From Polynucleobacter sp. 73C-SIWE (lineage in GTDB: Bacteria; Pseudomonadota; Gammaproteobacteria; Burkholderiales; Burkholderiaceae), in assembly GCF_018882465.1 (NCBI RefSeq), contig NZ_JACVOK010000002.1, positions 186,001-250,000 on the forward strand: a stretch of DNA of 64,000 bases, in the 5' to 3' direction. Every line of letters begins with the position of its first letter. Positions within the stretch are counted from its first letter, which is position 1. Position numbers and translations under genes: made by a program. Positions 35,820-46,077 of this stretch are shown here, one piece after another. The notes under the pieces were generated by a model. It saw only the letters and a list, made by a program, of their open reading frames with translations, searched no databases and was not told the DNA's origin.

Positions 35820-36944
35820 ATGAATATGCGTCGCACAGGTGTTTTGATTGCAGTACTTACAGTTTTGGGAATCGGCACATATCTGGTATGGAGTAACTTC
35901 TTTTCAAAACCTCAGCAGGCAGCCCCTCAAATTCTTCTGGGTGATGGCGTAAAAGGCCCCAAAGGAATGGCTTGGATTCCTGGTGGTGAATTTTTAATGG
36001 GTAGCGATCATCAAAAAGCGCAAGCCAACGAGCAGCCAACCCATAAAGTCAAAGTATCTGGATTTTGGATGGACACGACTCATGTCACCAATGATCAATT
36101 TGCACAATTTGTAAAAGAGACCAATTACAAAACGACTGCAGAGAAAATTCCCGATTGGGAAACCATTCGCGTACAACTTCCACCGGGAACACCAAAGCCA
36201 CCGGCTTCAGTCTTTGTGCCTGGCGCCATGGTTTTTGTTGGCACTAAAGCAAAAGTGAATCTCAATGATTACTCGCAGTGGTGGGCATACGTGCCGGGTG
36301 CCAGTTGGAAGCATCCAACTGGACCGCAAAGTAATATTGATGGTAAAGGGAATCATCCGGTCGTGCAGATCAGTTACGAAGATGCATTGGCTTATGCAAA
36401 GTGGGCTGGTAAGAGATTACCCACTGAGGCAGAGTGGGAGTTTGCAGCCCGTGGCGGACTAAACCAGGCTACCTATGTGTGGGGTGATCAGCTAGAGCAG
36501 GAGGGAAAACTGCCAGCCAATATTTGGGATGTCAAAAAGCAAGCATTTCCTGTGGTGAGTCCAAAAGCTGGTGGAGCGATTGGCACTAGTGCCGCAGGAA
36601 CTTTTCCTCAAAATGGCTACGGCTTATTTGACATGACGGGCAATGCCTGGCAGTGGGTTGCTGATTGGTATCGCGCTGATTACTTTGTATTGCAGGCTAA
36701 AGAGTATGGCAACAACGTGATTGATAATCCCAAAGGGCCAACGGGTTCATATGACCCTGATGATTATGGTGTTCCACCAAATGCTCCAAAGCGAGTCATT
36801 CGGGGCGGATCATTTTTATGTAATGAAGATTACTGCCAATCCTATCGTCCTAGCGCTCGCCGTGGGGCAGATCCCTTTAGCCCAATGTCGCATTTGGGAT
36901 TTAGGCTAGCAAAGGATGCTCAGGGTGACTCGGTCACTCGCTAG
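35820..36944 (+). CDS. Formylglycine-generating enzyme (SUMF1 family), membrane-anchored
   Basis: The 374-residue protein oxidises a sulfatase active-site cysteine to formylglycine. The family blocks are MAWIPGGEFLMGS, VSGFWMDTTHVTNDQF, GNHPVVQISYEDALAYAKWAGKRLPTEAEWE (split by normal spacing), FDMTGNAWQWVADWY and RVIRGGSFLCNEDYC, with the two copper-binding cysteines at about 334 and 339 matching the pair of the human enzyme. An N-terminal hydrophobic segment (residues 7-25) with preceding arginines is a signal anchor, which puts the catalytic domain in the periplasm beside the exported sulfatase. It begins 7 bases after the barrel gene. Confidence 0.92.
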   Translation: MNMRRTGVLIAVLTVLGIGTYLVWSNFFSKPQQAAPQILLGDGVKGPKGMAWIPGGEFLMGSDHQKAQANEQPTHKVKVSGFWMDTTHVTNDQFAQFVKETNYKTTAEKIPDWETIRVQLPPGTPKPPASVFVPGAMVFVGTKAKVNLNDYSQWWAYVPGASWKHPTGPQSNIDGKGNHPVVQISYEDALAYAKWAGKRLPTEAEWEFAARGGLNQATYVWGDQLEQEGKLPANIWDVKKQAFPVVSPKAGGAIGTSAAGTFPQNGYGLFDMTGNAWQWVADWYRADYFVLQAKEYGNNVIDNPKGPTGSYDPDDYGVPPNAPKRVIRGGSFLCNEDYCQSYRPSARRGADPFSPMSHLGFRLAKDAQGDSVTR

Positions 36945-36947
36945 CGA

Positions 36948-39071
36948 TTAGGCCAAGCCACCATGGCGCAGTAAGGCGTCAATACTGGGCTCTCTACCAC
37001 GGAAGGCTTTAAAGGATTCAGCAGCAGGACGGCTGCCACCTACCTCCAGGATTTCTTCACGGTAACGCGTTCCAGTCTTGGCGTCCAAAACGCTCCCAGT
37101 CAGCTTTGCAGCTTCCTCAAAGGCGGAGTAAGCATCAGCAGAAAGTACCTCAGCCCATTTATAGCTGTAGTAACCAGCAGCATAGCCGCCAGCAAAGATA
37201 TGACTGAAAGAATTAATCCAACGAGAGATCTCAGGCTGCGGAATGATGTTGTACTCATCAGCGATATTTCTAGAATCATCGAGCACTGCATGTCCTTTAG
37301 CGTCCTTTACATCAAAGCTAGAATGCAAGCGCCAATCTGTTAATGACATCACGATTTGGCGTAGGGTTGCTAAACCATTTTGGAAGTTCTTAGCAGCGAG
37401 AATTTTGTCAAAGAGTTCTCGTGGTAGTGGTTTACCAGTTTCTGCATGGGCGGTCATTTTCTCCAGCACTTCCCATTCCCAGCAGAAGTTTTCCATGAAC
37501 TGACTTGGTAGCTCGACAGCATCCCACTCAACACCATTGATGCCAGATACACCCAAAGCACTCACTTGTGTCAGGAGGTGATGTAAACCATGGCCACTTT
37601 CATGAAAGAGGGTAATGACATCATCATGAGTAATGGTCGGTTGGCGCAATACTCCATCCACCTTCACTGGTGGAGCAAAGTTACAAACGAGATAGGCTAC
37701 TGGCACCTGGATTTCTCCATTAGGCAACTCTCTACGGCCACGGGCATCATCCATCCAAGCCCCGCCACGCTTGCCGGGGCGAGCATAGGGGTCTAGGTAG
37801 AAGTAAGCCCGAATCTTTCCAGCCTGGTCTTTAACAGCAAAGGATTGCACATCAGCATGCCAAGTTGGCAAGTCTGCAGCTTCAATCTTGACACCAAATA
37901 ATGTCTGAATAACTTGGAATAAGCCATCTAAGACTTTGGGTAATGGGAAGTATTGCTTGAGTTCATTTTCGGAGAATGAGTAACGCGCTTGCTTTAAGCG
38001 TTCAGCGGCAAATGGAATATCCCAAGGATCAAGTCCATCTGTAAATCCTAGCTCTGCTTTTGCATACTCACACAACTCTTGCCAATCCTTCTGAGCAAAC
38101 GGTTTTGATTTGATCGCAAAGTTTGTCAGAAAGAGATCTACCTCATCAACAGTATTGGCCATCTTGGGCGCCAAACTCAAGGCTGCATAGTTTGCAAATC
38201 CCAGCATACGGGCTTCTTCATCGCGCAGACGCAATTGATCCAACATATTTTGAGTGTTATCCCAATCAAGCTTGCCTTTGCCATATTGTGGTGCTAACTC
38301 TGAGGAGCGCGTGACATAAGCTTGATACATGAGGCGACGTAGCTCCCAATTTTCGGAATACTGCATCACGGGATAGTAAGAGGGGAAATGCAGGGTAAAA
38401 GCCCAGCCCTGCAGACCCTTTTGCTGTGCAGTATCTGCCGCTGCAGCGATAGCATCATCAGGCAGGCCAGTAAGATCAGTTTTATCGCTTACTAGATGAA
38501 CAAAGCCATCGGTCGCGTCCAACACATGATCCGAGAAGGCTTTACCCAGAACAGCTTGCTCATCCTGAATAGCAGAGAAGCGCGGTTTGTCAGCATCACT
38601 TAACTCTGCGCCACCCAAACGAAAATCTCGCAAGGAGTTTTCAATCACTTTTTTCTGAGCACGATTGAGCTTTGCAAAATCAGGACTATTTTTGAGCTCT
38701 TTAAATTTCTTGTAGAGCGCTAAGTTTTGTCCAAGACTAGAGAAGAATGCAGTGACCTCCGGCAGTATCTCTCCGTAGGCGGTACGCAACTCTGGAGTAT
38801 CGGCTACGCTATTGAGATGGGAGACAACACCCCAAGATCTTCCAAGCGCTTCGGTAGCATCTTCGAGAGGCTCTGCTAATTGATCCCAGCTCGATGGTGT
38901 TTTAGGATCGGTCGCAGTATTTACAGCATCTTGCGCATGCTTGAGCAAGAATTGAATTGCAGGAGCAATGTGCTCAGGCTTTACTTGTGAGTACGCGGCG
39001 ATGCCACGACCAAAAGTCAGGAGCGGATTATGTTGTAAGGCGGCAGGTAGGGTAAAGAGGGTTGTAGTCAT
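36948..39071 (-). CDS. prlC: Oligopeptidase A (M3 family zinc metallopeptidase)
   Basis: A 707-residue cytoplasmic peptidase that breaks down oligopeptides, including cleaved signal peptides. The zinc motif is HESGH in LFHESGHGLHHLL, with the third ligand Glu downstream in the block GVEWDAVELPSQFMENFCWEW. Other M3 features are RPGKRGGAWMDDARGRR and the C-terminal GGYAAGYYSYKWAEVLSADAYSAF. Length fits OpdA (680 in E. coli). The gene is minus-strand, 19 bases after folD, and convergent with the formylglycine-generating enzyme only 3 bases away, so the two mRNAs probably overlap. Confidence 0.96.
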   Translation of the reverse strand: MTTTLFTLPAALQHNPLLTFGRGIAAYSQVKPEHIAPAIQFLLKHAQDAVNTATDPKTPSSWDQLAEPLEDATEALGRSWGVVSHLNSVADTPELRTAYGEILPEVTAFFSSLGQNLALYKKFKELKNSPDFAKLNRAQKKVIENSLRDFRLGGAELSDADKPRFSAIQDEQAVLGKAFSDHVLDATDGFVHLVSDKTDLTGLPDDAIAAAADTAQQKGLQGWAFTLHFPSYYPVMQYSENWELRRLMYQAYVTRSSELAPQYGKGKLDWDNTQNMLDQLRLRDEEARMLGFANYAALSLAPKMANTVDEVDLFLTNFAIKSKPFAQKDWQELCEYAKAELGFTDGLDPWDIPFAAERLKQARYSFSENELKQYFPLPKVLDGLFQVIQTLFGVKIEAADLPTWHADVQSFAVKDQAGKIRAYFYLDPYARPGKRGGAWMDDARGRRELPNGEIQVPVAYLVCNFAPPVKVDGVLRQPTITHDDVITLFHESGHGLHHLLTQVSALGVSGINGVEWDAVELPSQFMENFCWEWEVLEKMTAHAETGKPLPRELFDKILAAKNFQNGLATLRQIVMSLTDWRLHSSFDVKDAKGHAVLDDSRNIADEYNIIPQPEISRWINSFSHIFAGGYAAGYYSYKWAEVLSADAYSAFEEAAKLTGSVLDAKTGTRYREEILEVGGSRPAAESFKAFRGREPSIDALLRHGGLA

Positions 39072-39090
39072 ACCCTCTAGCTTAATGGAT

Positions 39091-39945
39091 CTAAGGCTTG
39101 GCTGCTTTTTCTGCTGCTTCTAAAGTATTCATGAGCAGCATGGTGATGGTCATAGGGCCAACACCACCTGGTACAGGAGTGATCCAGCCAGCGATATATT
39201 TAGCAGCATCAAAATCGACATCCCCGCAGAGCTTGCCATCCGGCATGCGGTTGATGCCTACGTCAATCACAACAGCACCATTTTTCACCATATCGCCCGA
39301 AATCATCTTAGGTTTGCCAGTGGCAACCACCAAGATATCCGCATCTTTGGTGTGATGAGCCAGATCACGGGTTTTACTATTGCAGATAGTAACAGTAGCT
39401 CCCGCTTGCAAAAGGAGCATCGCCATCGGTTTGCCAACAATATTAGAGGCGCCAACAATGACAGCACGAGCACCCCGAATGGGGTAATCGATACTTTCTA
39501 AAATCTTCATGCAGCCATACGGAGTGCAGGGCTTGAATTCTGGTTGGCCGACCATCAAGGCACCAGCATTTGCTACATGGAAACCATCTACATCTTTTTC
39601 AGGGGCAATCGCTTCAAGCACACGCTCAGCGGCAATATGCTCTGGTAGAGGTAATTGCACCAAGATTCCATGAATCGATGGGTCAGCATTGAGGGTGGCA
39701 ATCCGAGCCAGTAATTCTTCTTCACCTAACTCTGCAGAGTAGCGTTCTAAAACAGAATGAAAGCCAACATCCTCACATGCTTTTACTTTATTGCGCACAT
39801 ACACTTGGCTGGCAGGATTTTCACCAACGACGATGACTGCTAGTCCAGGACGAACCCCTTTCGCGGTAACAATCGCACCACGAGCAGCTATTTCAGCGCG
39901 TAGTTTTTTAGAGAGGGCGTTACCGTCTAGTAATTGTGCTGGCAT
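39091..39945 (-). CDS. folD: Bifunctional methylenetetrahydrofolate dehydrogenase/cyclohydrolase FolD
   Basis: FolD interconverts methylene-, methenyl- and formyl-tetrahydrofolate with NADP. The 284-residue protein shows [18 protein letters not shown] (Lys of the cyclohydrolase site), [27 protein letters not shown], the NADP motif [16 protein letters not shown] and the end [18 protein letters not shown] place the start at ATG 39945 (MPAQLLDG), the usual N-terminus; the open frame extends 22 codons further but with no homology. It lies 19 bases after the FixJ-like regulator gene on the same strand. Confidence 0.97.
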   Translation of the reverse strand: MPAQLLDGNALSKKLRAEIAARGAIVTAKGVRPGLAVIVVGENPASQVYVRNKVKACEDVGFHSVLERYSAELGEEELLARIATLNADPSIHGILVQLPLPEHIAAERVLEAIAPEKDVDGFHVANAGALMVGQPEFKPCTPYGCMKILESIDYPIRGARAVIVGASNIVGKPMAMLLLQAGATVTICNSKTRDLAHHTKDADILVVATGKPKMISGDMVKNGAVVIDVGINRMPDGKLCGDVDFDAAKYIAGWITPVPGGVGPMTITMLLMNTLEAAEKAAKP

Positions 39946-39964
39946 TGCGAGTGTATTAATTGGA

Positions 39965-40609
39965 TTAATTAGGTTGTGGATCAGACAAAGCCAAGCGGAG
40001 CAGGTCTGCAACGGTGTTGACGTTGAGCTTCTCCATAATATTGGCCCGGTGGGCTTCTACAGTCTTAATAGAGATACCAAGATCATCTGCAATCTGTTTG
40101 TTTAAGCGGCCAGCAACGATGCGCTCCAATACTTGACGCTCACGACCAGTGAGCTTACTGAGCAAACTATGGGTAATTTTGCGTTGACTCGCTTGTGAGT
40201 AATCTACCCTTGCTTTAGCAAGCATGCGATCAACTAGACCGCAGAGATCGTTTTCTTTAAATGGTTTTTCAATGAAATCGACGGCACCACGTTTCATCGT
40301 GGAGACTGCCATCGAGACATCACCGTGGCCAGTAATGAAAGCAACTGGCATTGGGAGGTTTTCGCTAATTAAACGTTCTTGCAGTTCGAGGCCTGACATG
40401 CCAGGCATACGCACATCCAAAATAGCGCAAGAGATAGTTGATTTATCTGTGCTTTGTAAAGATTGCAAGAAGCGCTCGGCGCTTGCATGACAACGCACTA
40501 CATAACCATTGCTCTCTAAAAGCCAGGTGAGTGAATCACGCACAGCCTCATCATCATCGACGACGTAAACAACTTCAGCTTGGTTTGGTTTGGCAGCAAC
40601 TAAGTTCAT
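39965..40609 (-). CDS. FixJ/NarL-type response regulator
   Basis: A 214-residue two-component regulator. The receiver domain shows [18 protein letters not shown], the phospho-acceptor Asp in [24 protein letters not shown] and the Lys in IEKPFKE, typical of FixJ. The output domain is a LuxR helix-turn-helix ([43 protein letters not shown], shown in parts). It lies 36 bases downstream of the sensor kinase, so the two form a pair. All catalytic positions look normal. The target genes are not known; the pyruvate dehydrogenase operon starts divergently beyond the kinase and is a candidate by position only. Confidence 0.93.
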   Translation of the reverse strand: MNLVAAKPNQAEVVYVVDDDEAVRDSLTWLLESNGYVVRCHASAERFLQSLQSTDKSTISCAILDVRMPGMSGLELQERLISENLPMPVAFITGHGDVSMAVSTMKRGAVDFIEKPFKENDLCGLVDRMLAKARVDYSQASQRKITHSLLSKLTGRERQVLERIVAGRLNKQIADDLGISIKTVEAHRANIMEKLNVNTVADLLRLALSDPQPN

Positions 40610-40645
40610 ATTGGGTCTCGCAAGGTAAATCTAAAAATAGGATAT

Positions 40646-43162
40646 CTATTCATTTTCCTTTGAATCAGGAGATTCTAGGGGTAACAGTATTGTAAAGGTG
40701 CAGCCAGCCAGCTTGGTCCGTTCTGAGTCCATGGTATTGGATGCCCAAAGGCGCCCGTGGTGGGATTCGATAATGGAGCGGCAAATATTGAGCCCCATGC
40801 CCATTCCATCCGTTTTGGTGCTAAAAAATGGTTCAAACATGCGCTCCATGACGGATTCGGCAATACCACCCCCAGTATCTGTGACTTGAATGCGAATCAT
40901 GGCTGGGAAGGTGCTGGTATCCAAGTCAGCACTGATATTGACCGGTGCGGCTGACCAGCGGGAAGAGAGAGGGTAGGCCTCCCGCACACTATCTAAGGCA
41001 TTTTTTAAGAGATTGACTAGAACTTGCAAGATCAGAACTGGGTCTACATAGACCTCAGGCAAATTATTAGCAATATTAGAAGTAATGCTCAAGCGATGAC
41101 GATTTGCCTCAATTTCCACAAGACCAACCGCATCATTAATGATTTCAGAGATATTGGAATGCTTGCGTTGAGGCTCGCTGCGTTTCACAAATCCACGAAT
41201 ACGCTGAATGATGGTGCCAGCTCGGTGCGCTTGATCAGAGGCTTTTTCTAGAGCAGGCAAAATATCTTTACTCATAGATGGATCAAGATTGCCCTCTAAG
41301 CGTTTAGCGACACCCATGCAGTAATTGGATATTGCGGACAGGGGTTGATTTAATTCATGCGCGAGAGAGGACGCCATTTCACCCATAGTGGTAAGACGAC
41401 TTGTAAATTGCATGCGCTCTTCTTGCTGACGCGCTAAATCATCTGCCTCTTTACGCATCGTGATGTCAGTAGCAATTAAGAGTTGAGCTAAGTGACCGTC
41501 TACCCAGGGGATGAAGCGACGACGTACCTCAAACCATTTATTGCTACCGTCATCAAATTGAACTTCTTCTGACTCTGACTCTTGATAGAGGAAGGCGGTT
41601 GGAATGCCCGGGGGTGAATCTTGTAAATCTTCAGCAACATCGTGCAGAGTTTCAATATTATTGCCACTGCCCACTAATTTGAAATGGCCTTTGGAATCAT
41701 CCCCAAAATTTTCTTTATAGAAGCGATTGGCAAATAAAAGCCGGTCATTTTCCAAGTCCACCACTGATACGGCAGCATCCAACCCCTCTAGCACGGTTAC
41801 AAAGCGTTCTTGAGATGCGGCAAGCTCCTCGCGAATCTTTTTTGGCTCTGAAATATCAATTAAGGAGGTGACCCAACCGGATTGCTTGCCCTTTTCATTA
41901 ATTAAGGGGGCAATGAAAGTACGCGTTTGGATCAAGGAGCCATCACTGCGCAAAATCACACCCTCAATCCCTGTTTTTGCGATCACCTCAGATTTGAGGG
42001 CGCGATTCATCTTCTCAACCAGTTCATCACGCCTAGAGTCAGGCCAGAAGGGGAATGGCGGGGAGAGGCCAATCAGCTCTTTTGCTGACCAGCCTGTCAT
42101 CTCGCAAAAGGCTCGGTTGACATAAGTGATGCGCTTTTGCATGTCGTGTGCGCGTATGCCAACTGGGGTAGAGTTTTCCATGGCATTACGAAAGCTGGTT
42201 TCGGTTCTTAGGCTTGCTTCTGCTTCTTGACGGACTTGCATTTGCTTTAAGACGGACCACAGGCTCCAAATCACAAAGGCACATAAGCCAAGTACTACGC
42301 CAATCAACATTCTGAATGTGAGATTAGTGGGCGGTGGATAGGTATCAATTCGTAGAGTGAGGTTAGGACTCAGGACGCCAATATCCAAACTGGTTTGATT
42401 GCTAAATGCCCTCTTAGGAGTATCTCGATCAGAGGAGATGGAGAGCACTCTCTCGTTATCAGTTAAAAGAGTGAAGCGGTAATAGGCCTTAAGCTCTGCA
42501 GGGACAACATCTAAAACACCTTGAGCGGTATAGAGAGCCGCTAAAAATCCAATAGCTTCGCCGCCGACCATGTTCGGGACTACTTGCCAAAATACAGTTT
42601 TTCTTTCTCTTGCTAGAGGCTCGTTACTCGGAAGATTTAAGTTGATGAATTGGCTAAATGATGCTCTGCTGGTGCTTCTACTTAATTCGATTGCAGAAGC
42701 AAGGCCTTCGTTGGCTAAATCGTCATTCTGGGTTCTAGCGATCCAATCCGTTTTATTGTTGCTTGGTGGAGCCGTCCATAGCCTCTGATTTTTCGCATTG
42801 ATCCATACAATTTTGACAATCTCATGGTTATTGAAAACTAGATCGTCAGCTTGTTCGTAAGCGAGTCTTTTCAGTCTCTCCTGATCTTCATTAGCAGCAA
42901 GTTCCCGATTAATGCTGATCAAGGCATCCAGATTATTGGCAAAGCGCAATTGAATACGCTGCTTAGCAAGTGAGAGCTCTCTAAAAAGTGCAGACTCTTG
43001 CTGATTCTTTTCTTGCAGTTGGAGCGTCCCTAAAATGACACCCATGACAGCCGTAAAAATGACAATAGCCATTAAAGGGGTATATACGAGCCTAAAGCCC
43101 CGTATTTTGCGGAGCCATTTGAATGGACTGAGGAGCAAGCTCAAAAAAGCCGTAAATTTCAT
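40646..43162 (-). CDS. Membrane-bound PAS sensor histidine kinase
   Basis: An 838-residue sensor kinase. A first membrane helix lies at about residues 30-47 (VYTPLMAIVIFTAVMGVIL), followed by a large periplasmic domain of about 240 residues and a second helix near 290-310 (RMLIGVVLGLCAFVIWSLW). Two PAS domains come next (SFRNAMENSTPVGIRAHD... and RFVTVLEGLDAAVSVVDLEND), then the H-box LAHELNQPLSAISNYCMG, and an ATPase domain with NLLKNALDSV, DTGGGIAE and GMGMGLNICRSIIESHHG. No heme-binding PAS signature was recognised, so it is not a FixL oxygen sensor by sequence. It pairs with the FixJ-like regulator downstream. Confidence 0.92.
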   Translation of the reverse strand: MKFTAFLSLLLSPFKWLRKIRGFRLVYTPLMAIVIFTAVMGVILGTLQLQEKNQQESALFRELSLAKQRIQLRFANNLDALISINRELAANEDQERLKRLAYEQADDLVFNNHEIVKIVWINAKNQRLWTAPPSNNKTDWIARTQNDDLANEGLASAIELSRSTSRASFSQFINLNLPSNEPLARERKTVFWQVVPNMVGGEAIGFLAALYTAQGVLDVVPAELKAYYRFTLLTDNERVLSISSDRDTPKRAFSNQTSLDIGVLSPNLTLRIDTYPPPTNLTFRMLIGVVLGLCAFVIWSLWSVLKQMQVRQEAEASLRTETSFRNAMENSTPVGIRAHDMQKRITYVNRAFCEMTGWSAKELIGLSPPFPFWPDSRRDELVEKMNRALKSEVIAKTGIEGVILRSDGSLIQTRTFIAPLINEKGKQSGWVTSLIDISEPKKIREELAASQERFVTVLEGLDAAVSVVDLENDRLLFANRFYKENFGDDSKGHFKLVGSGNNIETLHDVAEDLQDSPPGIPTAFLYQESESEEVQFDDGSNKWFEVRRRFIPWVDGHLAQLLIATDITMRKEADDLARQQEERMQFTSRLTTMGEMASSLAHELNQPLSAISNYCMGVAKRLEGNLDPSMSKDILPALEKASDQAHRAGTIIQRIRGFVKRSEPQRKHSNISEIINDAVGLVEIEANRHRLSITSNIANNLPEVYVDPVLILQVLVNLLKNALDSVREAYPLSSRWSAAPVNISADLDTSTFPAMIRIQVTDTGGGIAESVMERMFEPFFSTKTDGMGMGLNICRSIIESHHGRLWASNTMDSERTKLAGCTFTILLPLESPDSKENE

Positions 43163-43287
43163 GAATGAGGCCTATTTTGCCTTAATGCGCTTCTGAAAAT
43201 GGCTTTTCTTGATTAAATTCAAGATCTTATTTGCATCGCAACAAAATACCACATTACGAGAAATATTATCATTATGTGGAAAATTGC

Positions 43288-43316
43288 TTGTTTACACCCA
43301 CACACCTTCCTAAAAT
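43288..43316 (+). promoter_or_regulatory. Possible sigma-70 promoter of the pyruvate dehydrogenase operon
   Basis: TTGTTT at 43288-43293 and TAAAAT at 43311-43316 are separated by 17 bases. The transcript would start about 45 bases before the aceE ATG, which has a GGAG site (43354-43357). The inverted repeat CCACAT-N19-ATGTGG (about 43249-43279) lies just upstream and could be an operator. Confidence 0.4.
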
Positions 43317-43367
43317 ATTGTCTATAAAGTAAATAACTCATTGTGACGTATTAAATGGAGACATGTT

Positions 43368-46064
43368 ATGGCCGCAGTTCCAGAGCAGGTGTTGGGTAAA
43401 CAGAATGCACAGGACGTAGATCCGGGCGAGACTCAAGAGTGGTTGCAGGCGCTTGATGGCGTCATTCATAACGAAGGTCCGGAACGCGCGGCTTTTCTAA
43501 TAGATCAACAAATTTCTCATGCGCGTGTGAACGGGGTTGTTCAACCTTTCCACGCAGAGACGCCTTACATCAATACGATTCCAGTTGAAGGCCAAGCGCG
43601 TTTACCGGGTGATCAGAATGTTGAGCATCGTATTCGCTCATACACTCGCTGGAATGCAATGGCAATGGTTCTACGTGCCAACAAAGACACTAACGTTGGC
43701 GGACATATTTCTTCTTTCCAGTCTGCAGCTACTCTATACGACGTAGGCTACAACCATTTTTGGCATGCACCATCAGCTGAGCATGGTGGCGATCTCATTT
43801 TTGTACAAGGACATTCAGCTCCAGGAGTTTATGCACGTGCCTATATGTTGGGTCGTCTCTCAGATGAGCAACTCAACAATTTCCGTCAAGAAGTTGGCGG
43901 CAAAGGAATTTCTAGTTACCCACATCCATGGTTAATGCCAGACTTCTGGCAGTTCCCAACGGTCTCAATGGGCTTAGGCCCCATCATGGCAATTTATCAA
44001 GCGCGCTTCATGCGCTATATGCAAGACCGTGGCTTTATTAAGAATGAGGGACGTAAAGTTTGGGCATTCTTAGGCGATGGTGAAACCGATGAGCCAGAAT
44101 CTTTGGGCGCCATTGGTATGGCTGGCCGTGAAAAGTTAGACAACTTAATTTTTGTTGTCAACTGCAACTTGCAGCGCCTAGACGGACCGGTGCGCGGTAA
44201 CGGCAGCATCATTCAAGAACTTGAAAGTGAGTTCCGTGGAGCGGGCTGGAATGTGATCAAAGTAGTTTGGGGTGGTCAGTGGGATGCGCTATTTGCTCGC
44301 GACAAAAAAGGCATCTTGATGCAACGCCTTGGCGAGATTGTTGATGGCCAGTACCAGACAATGAAGTCTAAGAATGGCGGCTATGTTCGTGAGACAGTAT
44401 TCAACACGCCAGAGTTGAAGGCTTTAGTAAGCGACTGGAGTGATGATGAGATTTGGCAACTGAATCGTGGCGGCCATGATCCTCATAAAGTCTATGCAGC
44501 ATTTCATGCGGCGGTAAATCACAAGAATCAACCAACGGTAATCTTGGCTCATACCATTAAAGGTTACGGCATGGGTGGTTCAGGTGAGGCGATGAATATT
44601 GCTCACCAAGCCAAAAAGATGAATGACGACGACGTGCGTCGCTTCCGTGATCGTTTTGAGATTCCTGTGAAAGATGAAGATCTAGACGATATGCCTTTGG
44701 TGAAGTTTGCTGAAGGTAGCCCTGAGTTGGAATACATGAAGGCGCGCCGCCAAGAGTTGGGCGGTTATTTGCCACAGCGTCGTACCAAAGCAGAAAGCTT
44801 GCCAGTTCCTGCGCTAGACGTATTTGCTCCATTGCTTGAGGCAACTGCAGAAGGTCGTGAGATTTCGACAACTATGGCATTTGTGCGCATGCTAAATACT
44901 GTTGTGCGCGATAAAGTTTTAGGTAAACGTGTCGTTCCTATTGTTCCAGATGAGTCCCGTACCTTTGGTATGGAAGGCATGTTCCGCCAGTTGGGCATCT
45001 GGAATCAACTAGGACAGCTCTATACCCCAGAAGATCATGATCAATTGATGTTCTATAAAGAGGACAAGACTGGTCAGATTTTGCAAGAGGGTATCAATGA
45101 AGCGGGCGGGATGTGCGACTGGATTGCAGCCGCAACTTCATACTCTACTCATGGCGTACCAATGTTACCTTTCTACATCTTCTACTCGATGTTTGGTTTC
45201 CAGCGTATTGGTGACTTAGCCTGGGCAGCAGGGGATATGCGTAGCCGCGGCTTCTTATTAGGTGGCACTGCAGGCAGAACTACCCTGAACGGCGAGGGTC
45301 TGCAACACGAAGATGGTCATAGCCATCTATGGAGCGGAGCAATTCCGAACTGCATCAGCTATGACCCTACCTTCTCATTTGAATTGGCAGTTGTGATTCA
45401 AGATGGTATGCGCCGTATGTTAGAAGTTCAGGAAGACGTGTATTACTACGTTACTTTGATGAATGAAAACTATGCTCATCCATCAATGCCGAAGGGCGCT
45501 GAAAATGACATCATCAAAGGCATGTATAAGCTCAAGTCTGTTGGTGACAGTAATGCTAAGTTGCGTGTGCAATTACTCGGCTCTGGAACCATCTTCCGTG
45601 AAGTGATTGAAGCAGCAGAAATGCTCCAAAAAGACTGGGGCGTTGCTTCTGATTTGTGGGGTTGCCCAAGCTTTACTGAATTAGGGCGTGATTGGAATTC
45701 AGTTCACCGTGCCAACCTATTGAGCCCAACAGCAGCACCAGCGCTTTCTCATGTAGAGAAGTGCTTAAAAGATACTTCAGGCCCAATCGTTGCAGCAACG
45801 GATTATGTTCGTTTGTTTGCAGAGCAGATTCGTCCAGCGATCCAGCACATGGGTCGTCGTTATGAGGTGTTGGGTACAGATGGTTTCGGTCGTTCTGATA
45901 CCCGTGAAAATCTTCGTGACTTCTTTGAGGTTGATCGTCGTTGGGTGGTGTTGACCGCTTTGAGATCTTTGGTGGATGCTGGCCAAATGGATCGTCAAAA
46001 ACTTGCTGAAGCCATTCAGAAATATGGCATCGATGCTACTAAACCAAACCCGATGACGGTTTAA
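43368..46064 (+). CDS. aceE: Pyruvate dehydrogenase E1 component (homodimeric type)
   Basis: E1 decarboxylates pyruvate with thiamine diphosphate and passes the acetyl group to the E2 lipoyl arm. The 898-residue length and sequence fit the homodimeric AceE type. Blocks: GGHISSFQSAATLYDVGYNHFW, the thiamine-diphosphate motif GDGETDEPES followed by a conserved NCNLQRLDGPVRGNG, HTIKGYGMG, and the C-terminal transketolase-like region RTTLNGEGLQHEDGHSHL. A GGAGACATGTT leader precedes the ATG. It opens the aceE-aceF-lpd operon; aceF follows after 13 bases. Confidence 0.98.
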   Translation: MAAVPEQVLGKQNAQDVDPGETQEWLQALDGVIHNEGPERAAFLIDQQISHARVNGVVQPFHAETPYINTIPVEGQARLPGDQNVEHRIRSYTRWNAMAMVLRANKDTNVGGHISSFQSAATLYDVGYNHFWHAPSAEHGGDLIFVQGHSAPGVYARAYMLGRLSDEQLNNFRQEVGGKGISSYPHPWLMPDFWQFPTVSMGLGPIMAIYQARFMRYMQDRGFIKNEGRKVWAFLGDGETDEPESLGAIGMAGREKLDNLIFVVNCNLQRLDGPVRGNGSIIQELESEFRGAGWNVIKVVWGGQWDALFARDKKGILMQRLGEIVDGQYQTMKSKNGGYVRETVFNTPELKALVSDWSDDEIWQLNRGGHDPHKVYAAFHAAVNHKNQPTVILAHTIKGYGMGGSGEAMNIAHQAKKMNDDDVRRFRDRFEIPVKDEDLDDMPLVKFAEGSPELEYMKARRQELGGYLPQRRTKAESLPVPALDVFAPLLEATAEGREISTTMAFVRMLNTVVRDKVLGKRVVPIVPDESRTFGMEGMFRQLGIWNQLGQLYTPEDHDQLMFYKEDKTGQILQEGINEAGGMCDWIAAATSYSTHGVPMLPFYIFYSMFGFQRIGDLAWAAGDMRSRGFLLGGTAGRTTLNGEGLQHEDGHSHLWSGAIPNCISYDPTFSFELAVVIQDGMRRMLEVQEDVYYYVTLMNENYAHPSMPKGAENDIIKGMYKLKSVGDSNAKLRVQLLGSGTIFREVIEAAEMLQKDWGVASDLWGCPSFTELGRDWNSVHRANLLSPTAAPALSHVEKCLKDTSGPIVAATDYVRLFAEQIRPAIQHMGRRYEVLGTDGFGRSDTRENLRDFFEVDRRWVVLTALRSLVDAGQMDRQKLAEAIQKYGIDATKPNPMTV

Positions 46065-46077
46065 ACGAGATTAATTC

